Source: an uncultured Kiritimatiellota bacterium (lineage in GTDB: Bacteria > Verrucomicrobiota > Kiritimatiellia > RFP12 > DVOR01). Taken from it: 64,000 nt of DNA. Positions 55,937 through 64,000 of the stretch are shown piece after piece; position 1 is the stretch's first letter, and each line of letters begins with the position of its first letter. The position numbers and the translations under genes are program-made. The stretch spans positions 1 to 64,000 of the forward strand of contig CALXSE010000004.1 in assembly GCA_944391085.1 (NCBI GenBank), written 5' to 3'. The notes under the pieces were generated by a model that was not told the DNA's origin, searched no databases, and worked only from the letters and a program-made list of their open reading frames with translations.

Positions 55937-56762
55937 CGCCGCCCTCCCGCACCCGCACGAAGACCACGTCCAGCAGGGTCGGGTCCACCGCCGGCTCCAC
56001 GAGCGCCTCCACGGCCAGGCCCGTCGCGTCCGGCCGCAGCCCGATGACCGTGCCGATGGGCAGGCCCGCGGGGTAGACGCCCCCCGCACCGACGCTGACC
56101 ACCTGCTGGCCGGTCGGCAGGAAGGCCTCCTTCTCCACGTACCGCAGCAGGAGGGGGCGCGGCGCGTAAAGGAGCGTCTCGCCGGGACCGGCGCCCAGAT
56201 CCTCGCCGCCGTCGCCCTGCAGGATGCCGCGCGCGACGCCCGGGACGGCGGCGGCCACGCGGTTGGCGGGGTCGGAAAGCAGGATGACCTGGCAGGTGTG
56301 GGCGGTGACCCCGGGGGCGACGCGCCCCACGAGCCCCTCGGGCGCCACGACGGCCGCGCCCGGCTCCACCCCCTGCGCGCGCCCCACGCCCAGCGTCAGC
56401 CGGGGCCAGACGCCCAGCCCGCCGCCGTGGTCGAGCACCGGCGCGGCCACATGGCGCGCGGGCTGGGCGGCCTCCCACCCCAGGGCCCCGCGCAGGGCGG
56501 CGTTCTCACGGGCCAGGCGCTCGCCCTCGGCCAGCATCACGCGCAGGCGTTCGATCTCCTCGGCCGCGGCGTCGCGCGCCGGGCCGTCGCAGAGGCCGCG
56601 CCAGGCCGCGCCGAGGCGGGAGGCGACCTGCCCCGCGGCCCACCCCGAGGCGCGGCGGAAGGGCCAGACGGCCTCGGCGCAGAGTTCCCGCGCCGCGCCG
56701 TTCCACCACAGGAACAGCCCCGCGGCAAGGATCGGCAACACCCACAGCGACGTCCGGCGCAT
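55926..56762 (-). CDS. mreC: Rod shape-determining protein MreC
   Basis: A 278-residue periplasmic scaffold: N-terminal membrane helix (about 6-22), coiled coil (about 65-95), then the beta-barrel domain with LGVGRAQGVEPGAAVVAPEG and GLVGRVAPGVT. It links MreB to PBP2. Confidence 0.9.
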   Translation of the reverse strand: MRRTSLWVLPILAAGLFLWWNGAARELCAEAVWPFRRASGWAAGQVASRLGAAWRGLCDGPARDAAAEEIERLRVMLAEGERLARENAALRGALGWEAAQPARHVAAPVLDHGGGLGVWPRLTLGVGRAQGVEPGAAVVAPEGLVGRVAPGVTAHTCQVILLSDPANRVAAAVPGVARGILQGDGGEDLGAGPGETLLYAPRPLLLRYVEKEAFLPTGQQVVSVGAGGVYPAGLPIGTVIGLRPDATGLAVEALVEPAVDPTLLDVVFVRVREGGDGR

Positions 56763-56782
56763 GGCTTAGGCGCGCGCCGCGC

Positions 56783-57817
56783 TCAGTGGCGGTGGACGAT
56801 GTGCTCTTTGTAAAAATCGAGTTCGTCGAGGACGCGCCCAGTGCCGTTGGCCACGCCCGAGAGCGGGTCGTCGGCCACGATCACCGGCAGGCCCGTCTGC
56901 GCCGCGATGAGGCGGTCGAGCCCGCGCAGGAGCGCCGAGCCGCCGGAGAGGACGATGCCGCGGTCGACCAGGTCGCTGGCGAGCTCGGGCTTGGCCTCGT
57001 TGAGGATGTTGCGGATGGCGTCGACGATGCTGGTGACGGGGTCTTTGAGCGCCTCGCGGATTTCCTCGGAGGTCACGCGCAGGGTCTTGGGCAGGCCGGC
57101 CACCAGGTCGCGCCCGCGCACCTCCATGCTCATCTCCTCGTCCAGCGGGTAGGCCGAGCCGATGGAGACCTTGATGTCCTCGGCCATGCGCTCGCCGATG
57201 AGCAGGTTGTAGACGCGGCGCATATACTGCACGATGCACTCGTCCATCGTGTCGCCGCCCACGCGCACGCTCTTGGCCTGGACGATGCCGGCCAGGGAGA
57301 TGAGGGCCACCTCGCACGTGCCGCCGCCGATGTCCACGATCAGGTTGCCGGCGGGCTCCTCCACGGGCAGGCCCACGCCGATGGCCGCGGCCATCGGCTC
57401 CTCGATGAGCGTCACGTCGCGCGCGCCGGCGTGCTTGGCGGCCTCCTCCACGGCGCGCCACTCCACCTCGGTGATCTCCGAGGGGACGGCGACGACGACG
57501 CGGGGGCGCACCAGCTTGTGCCCGCGCGCCTTGGCGATGAAGTAGCGGATCATCGCCTCGGTGATGTCGAAGTCCGCGATCACGCCGCTCTTCATCGGCC
57601 GCACGGCCACGATGTTCCCGGGCGTGCGCCCGAGCATCCGCTTGGCTTCCGCGCCCACGGCCAAAATCTTCTTCGTGCCCTGCTGCATGGCCACGACCGA
57701 AGGCTCGCGGATGACCACGCCCTGGCCTTTGATGAAGACCAACGTGTTCGCCGTGCCCAAGTCGATGCCAATGTCGCACGACAGGGCGTCCATCACCCTC
57801 CTGAAGAGTTTCAGCAT
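56783..57817 (-). CDS. mreB: Rod shape-determining protein MreB
   Basis: A 344-residue bacterial actin. IGIDLGTANTLVF (phosphate 1), DIGGGTCEVALISLAG (phosphate 2) and VLSGGSALLRGL (adenosine motif) are all present. ATG 57817 has GAAGGAGCG upstream; the long reading frame further upstream runs through a repeat island and is not coding. First gene of the mreBCD-mrdA-xseA run. Confidence 0.97.
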   Translation of the reverse strand: MLKLFRRVMDALSCDIGIDLGTANTLVFIKGQGVVIREPSVVAMQQGTKKILAVGAEAKRMLGRTPGNIVAVRPMKSGVIADFDITEAMIRYFIAKARGHKLVRPRVVVAVPSEITEVEWRAVEEAAKHAGARDVTLIEEPMAAAIGVGLPVEEPAGNLIVDIGGGTCEVALISLAGIVQAKSVRVGGDTMDECIVQYMRRVYNLLIGERMAEDIKVSIGSAYPLDEEMSMEVRGRDLVAGLPKTLRVTSEEIREALKDPVTSIVDAIRNILNEAKPELASDLVDRGIVLSGGSALLRGLDRLIAAQTGLPVIVADDPLSGVANGTGRVLDELDFYKEHIVHRH

Positions 57818-57846
57818 AAGCGCTCCTTCGATCCGTATTCCTCCAT

Positions 57847-57876
57847 ACAATAACAAACCCCCACGCCCATACGCAA
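57847..57876 (-). promoter_or_regulatory. mreB promoter
   Basis: TTGCGT (57871-57876), an 18-bp spacer and TATTGT (57847-57852) on the minus strand, 29 bases before the ATG. Confidence 0.55.
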
Positions 57877-57907
57877 CTTTTGAGCCCGCGCACGCCCTTG
57901 GGGGAAG

Positions 57908-58383
57908 ATCACAGAGACCACAGAGGACACACGGGGGAACACAGAGACGCACGACGCAGGGGAAATCACAAAAGACACAAAGGGGAGGAAGGGGGAGAAC
58001 GGAAAACGGGGAACGGAGGGCAAGGGGCGCGGCCCCTTGAACCCCGGCAGGGGGAAGCTCCCCCTGCACCCGCGGCACGTCCGCCGGACGTGCCAGCGCC
58101 CGCCAAGCGGGCGACGGGCGAGCTGTCCCAGCTGTCCCAGTGGTCTCAGTGGTCCCAGACAGCGTCGCCAGCCCACGCCGTGCTGGGACCACTGGGACTT
58201 CTGGGACGACTGGGACACGCCCCTGCGGGGCGACCAAAAAACTTTGTGTCCTTTGTGGTTCTTTGCGCCCATTGTGGTAGCCCGCGCGGCGTGAATACCC
58301 GCCCGTCGCCCCGTCAGGGGCGCTCTCCGTTTTCCGTTCTCCGTTCTCCTCTTTGCACCCCTTTGTGCCCATTGTGGTGCCCG
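57908..58383. repeat. Island of short-period inverted repeats
   Basis: A non-coding block built of three motif families. Left part: CACAGAGACCACAGAGGACAC-like and CACAAAAGACACAAAGG-like runs, then GAGAACGGAAAACGG-like runs, then tandem 10-mers of the type GTCCCAGTGG (58121-58160). Right part: the same families in inverse orientation (58181-58218 and 58236-58383). The whole can fold into a long, imperfect cruciform centred near 58170. Confidence 0.7.
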
Positions 58384-58419
58384 CGCGGCGGCCCGCGGGC
58401 GGGACTGACAAAATAAAGC

Positions 58420-58449
58420 TTGCCCCCCCCCCGTAGGTTATGTTATGCT
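58420..58449 (+). promoter_or_regulatory. PEP-CTERM gene promoter with C10 tract
   Basis: TTGCCC (58420-58425), an 18-bp spacer and TATGCT (58444-58449). Ten consecutive C (58423-58432) run from the -35 into the spacer, so tract length sets promoter spacing. Confidence 0.6.
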
Positions 58450-58493
58450 TCTGGTGTTTTCGGGCATTCCCGAAGAGAGAAAGGAATCCACTC

Positions 58494-59102
58494 ATGAAGA
58501 AAGCCTTGCTTGCATTCTCCCTCCTTGCCGCCGGCCTCGCCAGCGCCGTGACGGTCAATTGGACTGGCGCGAGCTCCCAGGAGCTCAAGGATGTCGATTA
58601 TTCCAAGGACATCACCGTCACCTATACGTATACGCTCGCCTCGCAGTCCTCCTCCCGGCAAAACTTCTTCTGGCTCGGTTTCAACGGCTCCAGCTCGTAC
58701 ACCGAGAACAACGCGCTGGAGTTCCGCCACGCGCCCGCGTTCGACAGCAACACGAGCAACGCGAACCTCATCTCCTTCGCGGACTCCTCCAGTTCTGAGC
58801 GAGTCAGTCTCGCCGGCGCACTTGGCAGCACGGGCACCGAGCGGACGCTTACGTTTGTCTTCAACGTCGAGAAGCAGACCTGCACCATCACCTTCCAAGA
58901 TGCCAGCATGGCCCAACAAACCGCCACGCTGACCCTCAAGGATTACCCCACAAGCAACTCCATCTGGGTCACGACCTTCTCGCCTGACACGTTGACGAGC
59001 TCGTCCATCACTGTGACGTATTCCGACGTCCCGGAGCCGACGGCGCTGGCGTTGCTGGCGCTGGGCGTGGCGGGGGTGGCGCTCCGCCGCCGCGCGGCGT
59101 GA
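58494..59102 (+). CDS. PEP-CTERM sorted surface protein
   Basis: A 202-residue protein. It has a signal peptide (MKKALLAFSLLAAGLASA), a Ser/Thr-rich beta domain and the C-terminal sorting signal VPEPTALALLALGVAGVALR followed by RRAA. Such proteins are cut by an exosortase and attached to surface polysaccharide; no exosortase is in this window. The ATG has GAAAGGAA upstream. It is the only gene on the plus strand in this region and has its own terminator. Confidence 0.9.
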   Translation: MKKALLAFSLLAAGLASAVTVNWTGASSQELKDVDYSKDITVTYTYTLASQSSSRQNFFWLGFNGSSSYTENNALEFRHAPAFDSNTSNANLISFADSSSSERVSLAGALGSTGTERTLTFVFNVEKQTCTITFQDASMAQQTATLTLKDYPTSNSIWVTTFSPDTLTSSSITVTYSDVPEPTALALLALGVAGVALRRRAA

Positions 59103-59117
59103 ATGAGGGCGAGAGAC

Positions 59118-59153
59118 AAAAAAAGGCCCCAGGCGTGTGCCTGGGGCCTTTTT
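59118..59153 (+). terminator. Bidirectional terminator
   Basis: A 10-bp stem (GGCCCCAGGC/GCCTGGGGCC, loop GTGT) with seven A before and five T after. It ends the PEP-CTERM gene and probably also the leuCD transcript arriving from the other side. Confidence 0.9.
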
Positions 59154-59263
59154 GATGGGTTGGCTCGGGAGCCGGGGTGCCGCCCGCCGCGCGGGCGCGG
59201 GACTGTCCGCCCGAGGGGAAACCGTGCCCGCCGCGCGTCTTCGCCGCGCCCTGAGCCAGGGGC

Positions 59264-61198
59264 TCACGCGTTGCGGACCATGCCGGTTTGGCGGGCGTAG
59301 TTGAAGAGGCCGCCTGCGGCGATGACGGGGGCGACGGCGTCGGCGGCGGCGAGGGGGAAGACCTTGCCGTCGGAGAGGCGGGTGAGGGTGCCGGAGGCGA
59401 GGTCGAGGGTGGCTTCGTCGCCGGTCTTGAACTCGGCGGTGAGGGGTTGGGGGGTTTCGAGGGGGAAGACTTCGCCGGAGGCGACGGCGTTTCGGAAGTA
59501 GATGCGGGCGTAGCTTTCGGCGACGACGGCTTTGCAGCCTGCGGCGCCGATGGCGATGGGGGCGTGTTCGCGGGAGGAGCCGCAGCCGAAGTTCTTGCCG
59601 GCGACAATGATGGCGTAGGGGGTGGAGCCGTCGGGGTTGGAGGAGAAGACGGGGTAGGTGTCTGGGAGGCCGGCGAGGGCGTGGGAGCCGAGCTTGCGGT
59701 ATTCCTCGGGGATGGTGGGGACGAGGTTGAGGTACATGGTGGGGATGATGAGGTCGGTGTCGATGTTGTCGCCCAGGACGTAGACCTTGCCGGTGACCTT
59801 GAAGTCGGAGACGGGTTTGGCGTGGGCGGCGGGGGGGATGGCGTTGGGGTGGCCGTCTTGTTTGGCGGGGGGGGTGCGGGGGGGCTCGGGGCGGTCGAGG
59901 CCGAGGATGGCCCAGGGGCTTTCGATGTGGCCGGCGACGGCGGTGGCGGCGGCGGTGGCGGGGGAGGCGAGGTAGATGGGGGCGTCCTTGGAGCCCATGC
60001 GGCCGATGAAGTTGCGGTTGGTGGTGGAGACGACGACCTCGGAGCCCTTGGTGCGAGCGTAGGTGTCGACGGGGCCGCCGAGGCAGGCGCCGCAGCTGGG
60101 GCGTTGGATGGGCTCGCAGCCGGCGTTGACGAAGATCTGCTCGAGGGTCTGGCCGTCGATGGTGAGGGTGGTGAGGTCCCGCATGACCTGGCAGGTGGCG
60201 GGGACGAGGCAGGTGCGGACGGCGACCTTGCGGCCTTTGAGGACCTTGGCGGCCCAGAGGAAGTCCTCGGTCTTGCCGCCGGTGCAGGAGCCGATGTAGA
60301 CTTGGTCGACCTTGACGCCGCGGCAGGCGGAGGCGGGGGCGTAGTTTTCGGGGAGGTGGGGTTTGGCGACGCAGGGGACGAAGGTGGAGACGTCGTAGGT
60401 GTAGGTGGCGAGGACGGGGGCGTCGGGGTCGCCGTCGAGGAGCGCGATGTCCTGCTCGCCGGAGTGGGCGCGGACGTAGTCGAGGGTCTTGGCGTCCGGG
60501 GGGACGATGCCGCTTTTGGCGCCGGCCTCGACGGCCATGTTGCAGAGGGTCATGCGTTCCTCGACGCTCATCTCGTCGATGGCCTGGCCGCGGAACTCCA
60601 TGGCGCAGTAAGTGGCGCCGTCGACGCCGATGTCGCCGATGATGCGCAGGATGACGTCCTTGGCGGTGACGTAGGGGGGGAGGTGGCCGTTGAGGATGAA
60701 GCGGAGGGTGTGGGGGACTTTGACGAGGAGCTTGCCGGTGCCCATGACGAAGCCGGCGTCGGTGTTGCCGATGCCGGTGGCGAAGGCGCCGAGGGCGCCG
60801 TGGGTGCAGGTGTGCGAGTCGGTGCCGAAGATGACCATGCCGGGGCGGACGTGGCCTTTCTCGGGGAGGCCGACGTGGCAGACGCCGACGTAGCCGGGGG
60901 TGCCGGGGTCGTAGAAGTGGGGGAGGCCCTGCTCCTTGACGAAGGCGCGGTCGATGTCGATGTTGCGGTGGGCCTTCTCGTCTTTGGTGTGGATGTAGTG
61001 GTCGGGCATGATGACGATGCCGTCTTTGGAGAAGACCTTGGCCTCGTCGCCGAACTCGCGCTTGAAGACGCCGATGGTGCCGGGGCCGCAGACGTCGTGC
61101 GTCAGGAGGATGTCGGCCTTGACCCAGACGGATTCGCCGGGGGCGACGGAGGCTTTGCCCGCGGCGCGGGCGAGGATTTTCTCGGTGATGGTCATCAT
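59264..61198 (-). CDS. leuCD: 3-isopropylmalate dehydratase, large and small subunits fused
   Basis: A 644-residue single-chain enzyme. Residues 1-430 are the LeuC/aconitase part, with Fe-S cysteines in SCTGGKTEDF and PSCGACLGG and the TTNRNFIGRMGSKDAPIYLASP segment. A Pro/Ala linker (about 435-465) leads to LeuD (GKVYVLGDNIDTDLIIPTMY, GKNFGCGSSREHAP). It isomerises 2- to 3-isopropylmalate in leucine synthesis; a homoaconitase or methylmalate role cannot be excluded. The start is ATG 61198, with AAGGAACCC upstream. Confidence 0.9.
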   Translation of the reverse strand: MMTITEKILARAAGKASVAPGESVWVKADILLTHDVCGPGTIGVFKREFGDEAKVFSKDGIVIMPDHYIHTKDEKAHRNIDIDRAFVKEQGLPHFYDPGTPGYVGVCHVGLPEKGHVRPGMVIFGTDSHTCTHGALGAFATGIGNTDAGFVMGTGKLLVKVPHTLRFILNGHLPPYVTAKDVILRIIGDIGVDGATYCAMEFRGQAIDEMSVEERMTLCNMAVEAGAKSGIVPPDAKTLDYVRAHSGEQDIALLDGDPDAPVLATYTYDVSTFVPCVAKPHLPENYAPASACRGVKVDQVYIGSCTGGKTEDFLWAAKVLKGRKVAVRTCLVPATCQVMRDLTTLTIDGQTLEQIFVNAGCEPIQRPSCGACLGGPVDTYARTKGSEVVVSTTNRNFIGRMGSKDAPIYLASPATAAATAVAGHIESPWAILGLDRPEPPRTPPAKQDGHPNAIPPAAHAKPVSDFKVTGKVYVLGDNIDTDLIIPTMYLNLVPTIPEEYRKLGSHALAGLPDTYPVFSSNPDGSTPYAIIVAGKNFGCGSSREHAPIAIGAAGCKAVVAESYARIYFRNAVASGEVFPLETPQPLTAEFKTGDEATLDLASGTLTRLSDGKVFPLAAADAVAPVIAAGGLFNYARQTGMVRNA

Positions 61199-61227
61199 GG
61201 CGGGTTCCTTCTCAAAAGTGTTGGGGC

Positions 61228-61236
61228 ATTGTACCA
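61228..61236 (-). promoter_or_regulatory. Extended -10 of leuCD
   Basis: TGG followed by TACAAT (61228-61233), about 30 bases before the ATG. No good -35 is visible. Confidence 0.45.
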
Positions 61237-61288
61237 CAATCGGGGGCGGGCTTCCGCCGCGGGTTCGGCCGGGGGGCCGCGCGGGTAC

Positions 61289-61315
61289 AAAAAAAGGCCG
61301 CCCGTGCGGGCGGCC
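61289..61315 (-). terminator. Terminator after the TPR protein gene
   Basis: A stem GGCCGCCCG/CGGGCGGCC followed by seven T on the minus strand, only a few bases after the stop. Confidence 0.9.
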
Positions 61316-61320
61316 TGGGG

Positions 61321-62721
61321 TCAGTCCTTTTTGGCGGCGTGGAGGCGCTGCATCCGCTCGCCGATGTCCTGGAAGCCGATGTCGGCGGCGTAGACGTCTT
61401 TGTAGTAGTCGAAGGCCTTGTCGAGGTCGCCGGCCTCCTCGGCGATTTGGCCGAGGGTGTAGACGACGCGCTTCTTGAGGTCGTCCATGGTGGGGAGCTG
61501 GCTGTTGGCGGCGTCGAGCTGCATGACGGCCATGTCGGGCTGGCCTTTGGCCTTGAAGCAGCAGGCGAGGTGGTAGAGGGCCTCGAGGCGGTGCTTGGGG
61601 CTCTTCTGGGCGAGCTGGAACTGCTGGATGGCGTCGTCGTAGGCCTCGTTGTCGTAGTACATGACGCCGAGCTCGTAGCGCAGGCCCAGGTCGTTGGGGT
61701 AGGCCTCGACGCGGCGGAGGAGGTCGTCGAAGGCGAACTGGGCCTTTTCGACCGCCTTGTCGTAGGCCTCGTCGTCCTTGCCCTGGGCCTTGAGGGCCTC
61801 GATCTCGGCCTCGTAGGCCTTGATCTTGGTGTCGGCCCAGTTGCGGTCGAGCTCGGGGTCGGAGGGGTTGATCTTCTTGGCGTCGGCGAAGGTCGCGAGG
61901 GCCTCGTCGAAGCGTTTGTTCTGGATGTAGACGCGGGCGAGGGCGCGGTAGTAGTTGACGTTCTTGGGTTCCTTGGCGATTTTGGCCTTGGCCTCCGCGA
62001 TGACGGCCTCGGCGTCGTCGCCGGTGACCTGGGCCTTGGCCTCGCGGTCGAGCTTGGCGGCGAGCTCCTTGTCGCGGATGAGGGCCTGGAAGCCGCCGCG
62101 CTTGCCGGCGTTCTCCTCCCAGCCGCCGGCGGTCATGGTGTCGCGGGCCATGGCGTCCTTGAGGAGCTTCTGGATGGTGAGGTCGGAGGGCTTGGCCTGG
62201 GCGGCCTTCTGGAAGCAGTCGCGGGCGCGGCCGTAGACGCCGGCCTGCATGTAGGTCTTGCCGAGGCGGAGCATGAGCTCCATATCGTTGGGGAAGGAGG
62301 AGGAGAGGGCCTCCATGGCCGAGAGCATGGCCTCGGGGTGGTTGGTGCGCTGGGCGACGTCGAAGTAGAGCTCGTTGAGCTTGGGGGAAAGGGGGTTGGC
62401 GTCGAGGGCCTCCTCGGCGAGGGCGAGGGCCTCCTCGGGCTGGTTTTTCTTGATGAGGGCCTGCGCCTTGCCCATCTTCATCTGGGCGCCCATCTCGGCG
62501 AAGGCCGCGCCGAGGCCGCCCTTCTTCTTGGCGGCGAAATGGCGCACGCGCGCTTCGTGGAACTGGCGCCGGATGCCCTCGTCGAAGGGGTTGAGCGCCA
62601 GGGCCTGGCGATAAAGCGAGAGCGCCACGTCCAGCGCGCCGCGCTCGGCCGCCTGCGTCGCCTTCGCCTGGAAGTTCTGGGACTTGATCTTCTTCTGCAA
62701 ATCCGCCATGCTCTCTGCCAT
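61321..62721 (-). CDS. Tetratricopeptide repeat protein
   Basis: A 466-residue soluble protein with several TPR units: residues about 22-55 (ALDVALSLYRQALALNPFDE), 85-190, 255-300 (VNYYRALARVYIQNKRFDEA) and 340-430. There is no signal peptide, so it acts in the cytoplasm, probably as a scaffold. No enzymatic domain is visible. The ATG has GAAAGGAG upstream and a good promoter of its own. Confidence 0.85.
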   Translation of the reverse strand: MAESMADLQKKIKSQNFQAKATQAAERGALDVALSLYRQALALNPFDEGIRRQFHEARVRHFAAKKKGGLGAAFAEMGAQMKMGKAQALIKKNQPEEALALAEEALDANPLSPKLNELYFDVAQRTNHPEAMLSAMEALSSSFPNDMELMLRLGKTYMQAGVYGRARDCFQKAAQAKPSDLTIQKLLKDAMARDTMTAGGWEENAGKRGGFQALIRDKELAAKLDREAKAQVTGDDAEAVIAEAKAKIAKEPKNVNYYRALARVYIQNKRFDEALATFADAKKINPSDPELDRNWADTKIKAYEAEIEALKAQGKDDEAYDKAVEKAQFAFDDLLRRVEAYPNDLGLRYELGVMYYDNEAYDDAIQQFQLAQKSPKHRLEALYHLACCFKAKGQPDMAVMQLDAANSQLPTMDDLKKRVVYTLGQIAEEAGDLDKAFDYYKDVYAADIGFQDIGERMQRLHAAKKD

Positions 62722-62752
62722 AGAGGGCTCCTTTCAGTATGCTTGCGGAAGC

Positions 62753-62781
62753 ATTATGCCAAACGCCCGCGCAAATGACAA
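62753..62781 (-). promoter_or_regulatory. Promoter of the TPR protein gene
   Basis: TTGTCA (62776-62781), a 17-bp spacer and CATAAT (62753-62758) on the minus strand, just past the azlD stop. Confidence 0.75.
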
Positions 62782-62782
62782 A

Positions 62783-63085
62783 TCACAGGCACCGCTCCGC
62801 CAGCCAGACGGCCAGCGAGCCCGCCGCCGCGCAGAGCAGGAGGCTCCGCCCGCGGTAGGCCAGGAACCCCGCCGCCGCCAGCCCCGCCGCGCCTGAGAGC
62901 GGGTGCTGGGCGGAGACGATCGCCGCCGGCACCGTCATCGCGGCGAGCGTCGCGTACGGCACGTAGTGCAGGAACGAGCGGAAGAAACGGTTGCGGATCT
63001 CCCGGCGCAGGAGCACCAGGGGCAGCGCGCGGATCGCGTACGTCACCGCCGCCATCACCGCGATGTACGGCCACGCCTCAGCCAT
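62783..63085 (-). CDS. azlD: AzlD-like branched-chain amino acid export subunit
   Basis: A 100-residue membrane protein with three to four helices; AVTYAIRALPLVLLRREI and FLHYVPYATLAAMTVPAAI fit AzlD. Together with AzlC it exports branched-chain amino acids and analogues. It overlaps azlC by eight bases. Confidence 0.88.
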   Translation of the reverse strand: MAEAWPYIAVMAAVTYAIRALPLVLLRREIRNRFFRSFLHYVPYATLAAMTVPAAIVSAQHPLSGAAGLAAAGFLAYRGRSLLLCAAAGSLAVWLAERCL

Positions 63086-63824
63086 CGCGCCCCTCCCCCA
63101 CGGGGCACAGGAGAGCCGCCGCGCCGGCCGCCGCCACCGTCGCCAGCACCACGCGCATCCCCTCGGAAAGCGCCGAGAGCCCCGGCGCGAAAAAGGCCCC
63201 CGCGGAGAGCGCGGCCGCCGCGAGCGAGACGCCCAGGACGCGGCGGTCCGCCTTCGCCGCCGGCACGACGATCGCCACGAACATCGCGTAGAGCGCCATC
63301 GACAGCGCGTTCGTCGCCGAGCCCGGCAGGGCGCTCCCGGCCAGCACGCCCAGCACCGAGCCTCCCGCCCACCCCGGCCATGAGACGGCGATGAGCCCGT
63401 AGGAATACGCCGGGCGCAGGCTCCCGCGCGCCGCCGCGCTCACCGCGAAGATCTCGTCCGTCACCCCAAAGGCGATGAGCCACCGGTGCCAAAAGGGCGT
63501 CCCCGCCGCCAGCTTCTGCGAGAGCGCGCACGACATCAGGCAATAGCGCAGGTTGATCACCAGCTGCGTCAGCGCCATCGCCGCCAGCGACGCCCCCGCC
63601 TGGATGAGCGAAAGCCCGGCGAACTGCCCCGCGCTCGTCAGGTTGCTCCCCGACAGCGCGAACGTCTCCCACGCGCCCAGCCCCACCGCCCGCGCCTGGA
63701 TGCCGAAGGCGAAGCTCACCGCGAAATAGCCCGCCCCGATGGGCAGGCCGTCGCGCACGCCGCGCAGGAACAGGGCCCACGCGTGCACCCTGCGCCGTCC
63801 GTCTCCGCGGGAAGGCGCGGTCAT
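63078..63824 (-). CDS. azlC: AzlC-like branched-chain amino acid exporter
   Basis: A 248-residue membrane protein with about seven helices. LPIGAGYFAVSFAFGIQARA, SGSNLTSAGQFAGLSLI and FGVTDEIFAV are typical of AzlC. The ATG overlaps the ribF stop (ATGA), so transport genes and ribF share a transcript. Confidence 0.9.
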   Translation of the reverse strand: MTAPSRGDGRRRVHAWALFLRGVRDGLPIGAGYFAVSFAFGIQARAVGLGAWETFALSGSNLTSAGQFAGLSLIQAGASLAAMALTQLVINLRYCLMSCALSQKLAAGTPFWHRWLIAFGVTDEIFAVSAAARGSLRPAYSYGLIAVSWPGWAGGSVLGVLAGSALPGSATNALSMALYAMFVAIVVPAAKADRRVLGVSLAAAALSAGAFFAPGLSALSEGMRVVLATVAAAGAAALLCPVGEGRDG

Positions 63825-64000
63825 CGGCAGGCCTCAAGGTCGGCCCGGATCTGGGCGCGCAGGGCGTCCGGCGTGGGGAACCGCCGCTCGGGGCGGACGC
63901 GGGGCGAATCGAAGGAAAGGGTCAGGTTCGCGCCGTACAGGTCAAGCCCCGCGCCCAGGAGGTGGGCCTCGAAAAGCGGCTCGGGCTCGCCCTTGACGCT
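63821..64000 (-). CDS. ribF: Riboflavin kinase/FAD synthetase, C-terminal end (partial)
   Basis: Only the last 59 codons lie inside the window. They read FEAHLLGAGLDLYGANLTL and RVRPERRFPTPDALRAQI, the end of the RibF kinase domain that makes FMN from riboflavin. The gene continues beyond the right edge. Confidence 0.8.
   Translation of the reverse strand, partial: SVKGEPEPLFEAHLLGAGLDLYGANLTLSFDSPRVRPERRFPTPDALRAQIRADLEACR

Noticed and set aside
57908-58383. CRISPR array
   Set aside because: The repeats are about 10 bp, degenerate, adjacent to each other without unique spacers, and arranged as inverted copies; no cas genes are near.
57818-58588. Long N-terminal extension of mreB
   Set aside because: The open frame upstream of 57817 runs through the repeat island and the PEP-CTERM promoter, while ATG 57817 has a good ribosome binding site and matches homologues.
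59288-61393. A 701-codon Gly/Val/Asp-rich plus-strand frame opposite leuCD
   Set aside because: Antisense of a well-identified enzyme; no family resemblance.

Overview
The window is GC-rich bacterial chromosome, almost entirely coding. It carries a PEP-CTERM surface protein, a very large secreted beta-helix-like protein, a transmembrane Ser/Thr kinase paired with an ECF sigma factor, a zinc-free S4, zinc-type L31, L28 and S14 proteins, a fused LeuC-LeuD and a ribosomal cluster lacking rpmD and infA. Together these suggest a member of the PVC group, probably Verrucomicrobiota/Kiritimatiellota. That placement is inference; no rRNA gene is present to settle it.

Layout. 1-4.4 kb, minus: surface-glycosylation genes (a GtrB/GT-C fusion, a GtrA flippase and a GT8 transferase). 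The gtrA and GT8 genes are each preceded by a copy of the same promoter plus structured leader. 4.7-6.8 kb, plus: rpmE-prfA-djlA. 7.2-12.2 kb, minus: ispE-tRNA-Gln-prs-rplY-pth-rpsF-ssb-rpsR-rplI, with ispE reading through the tRNA. 12.4-16.8 kb, minus: one 1461-residue secreted protein with a G9 tract just after its signal peptide. 17-34 kb, minus: fusA followed by the S10-spc-alpha cluster from rpsJ to rplQ, with a strong internal promoter before rpmJ.

34-46 kb, minus, is accessory. A four-gene operon encodes a 1250-residue HerA-type ATPase with a serine-rich insert, a C-terminally membrane-anchored protein, an acidic protein and a secreted coiled-coil protein. Its promoter has a C9 tract in the spacer. 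Upstream lies a lower-GC block with a DUF697-type GTPase, a DUF1232 protein, an unknown protein and a 23-codon membrane peptide. This block is bounded by two 351-bp direct repeats, one inside the intact kinase/sigma locus and one a truncated copy.

46-58 kb, minus: ECF sigma and kinase, rpsL-rpsG, rplU-rpmA-obgE-rpmB, xseA, then mreB-mreC-mreD-mrdA for cell shape. 57.9-58.4 kb is a non-coding island of short-period inverted repeats. 58.5-64 kb: a PEP-CTERM protein (plus), then leuCD, a TPR protein, azlCD and the 3' end of ribF (all minus).

The housekeeping operons are conventional. The points most worth attention are the duplicated leaders with a covarying stem that covers the ribosome binding site, the HerA operon, three homopolymer tracts placed where slippage would switch expression of surface or accessory genes, the kinase/sigma duplication flanking the GTPase block, and the ispE/tRNA overlap.
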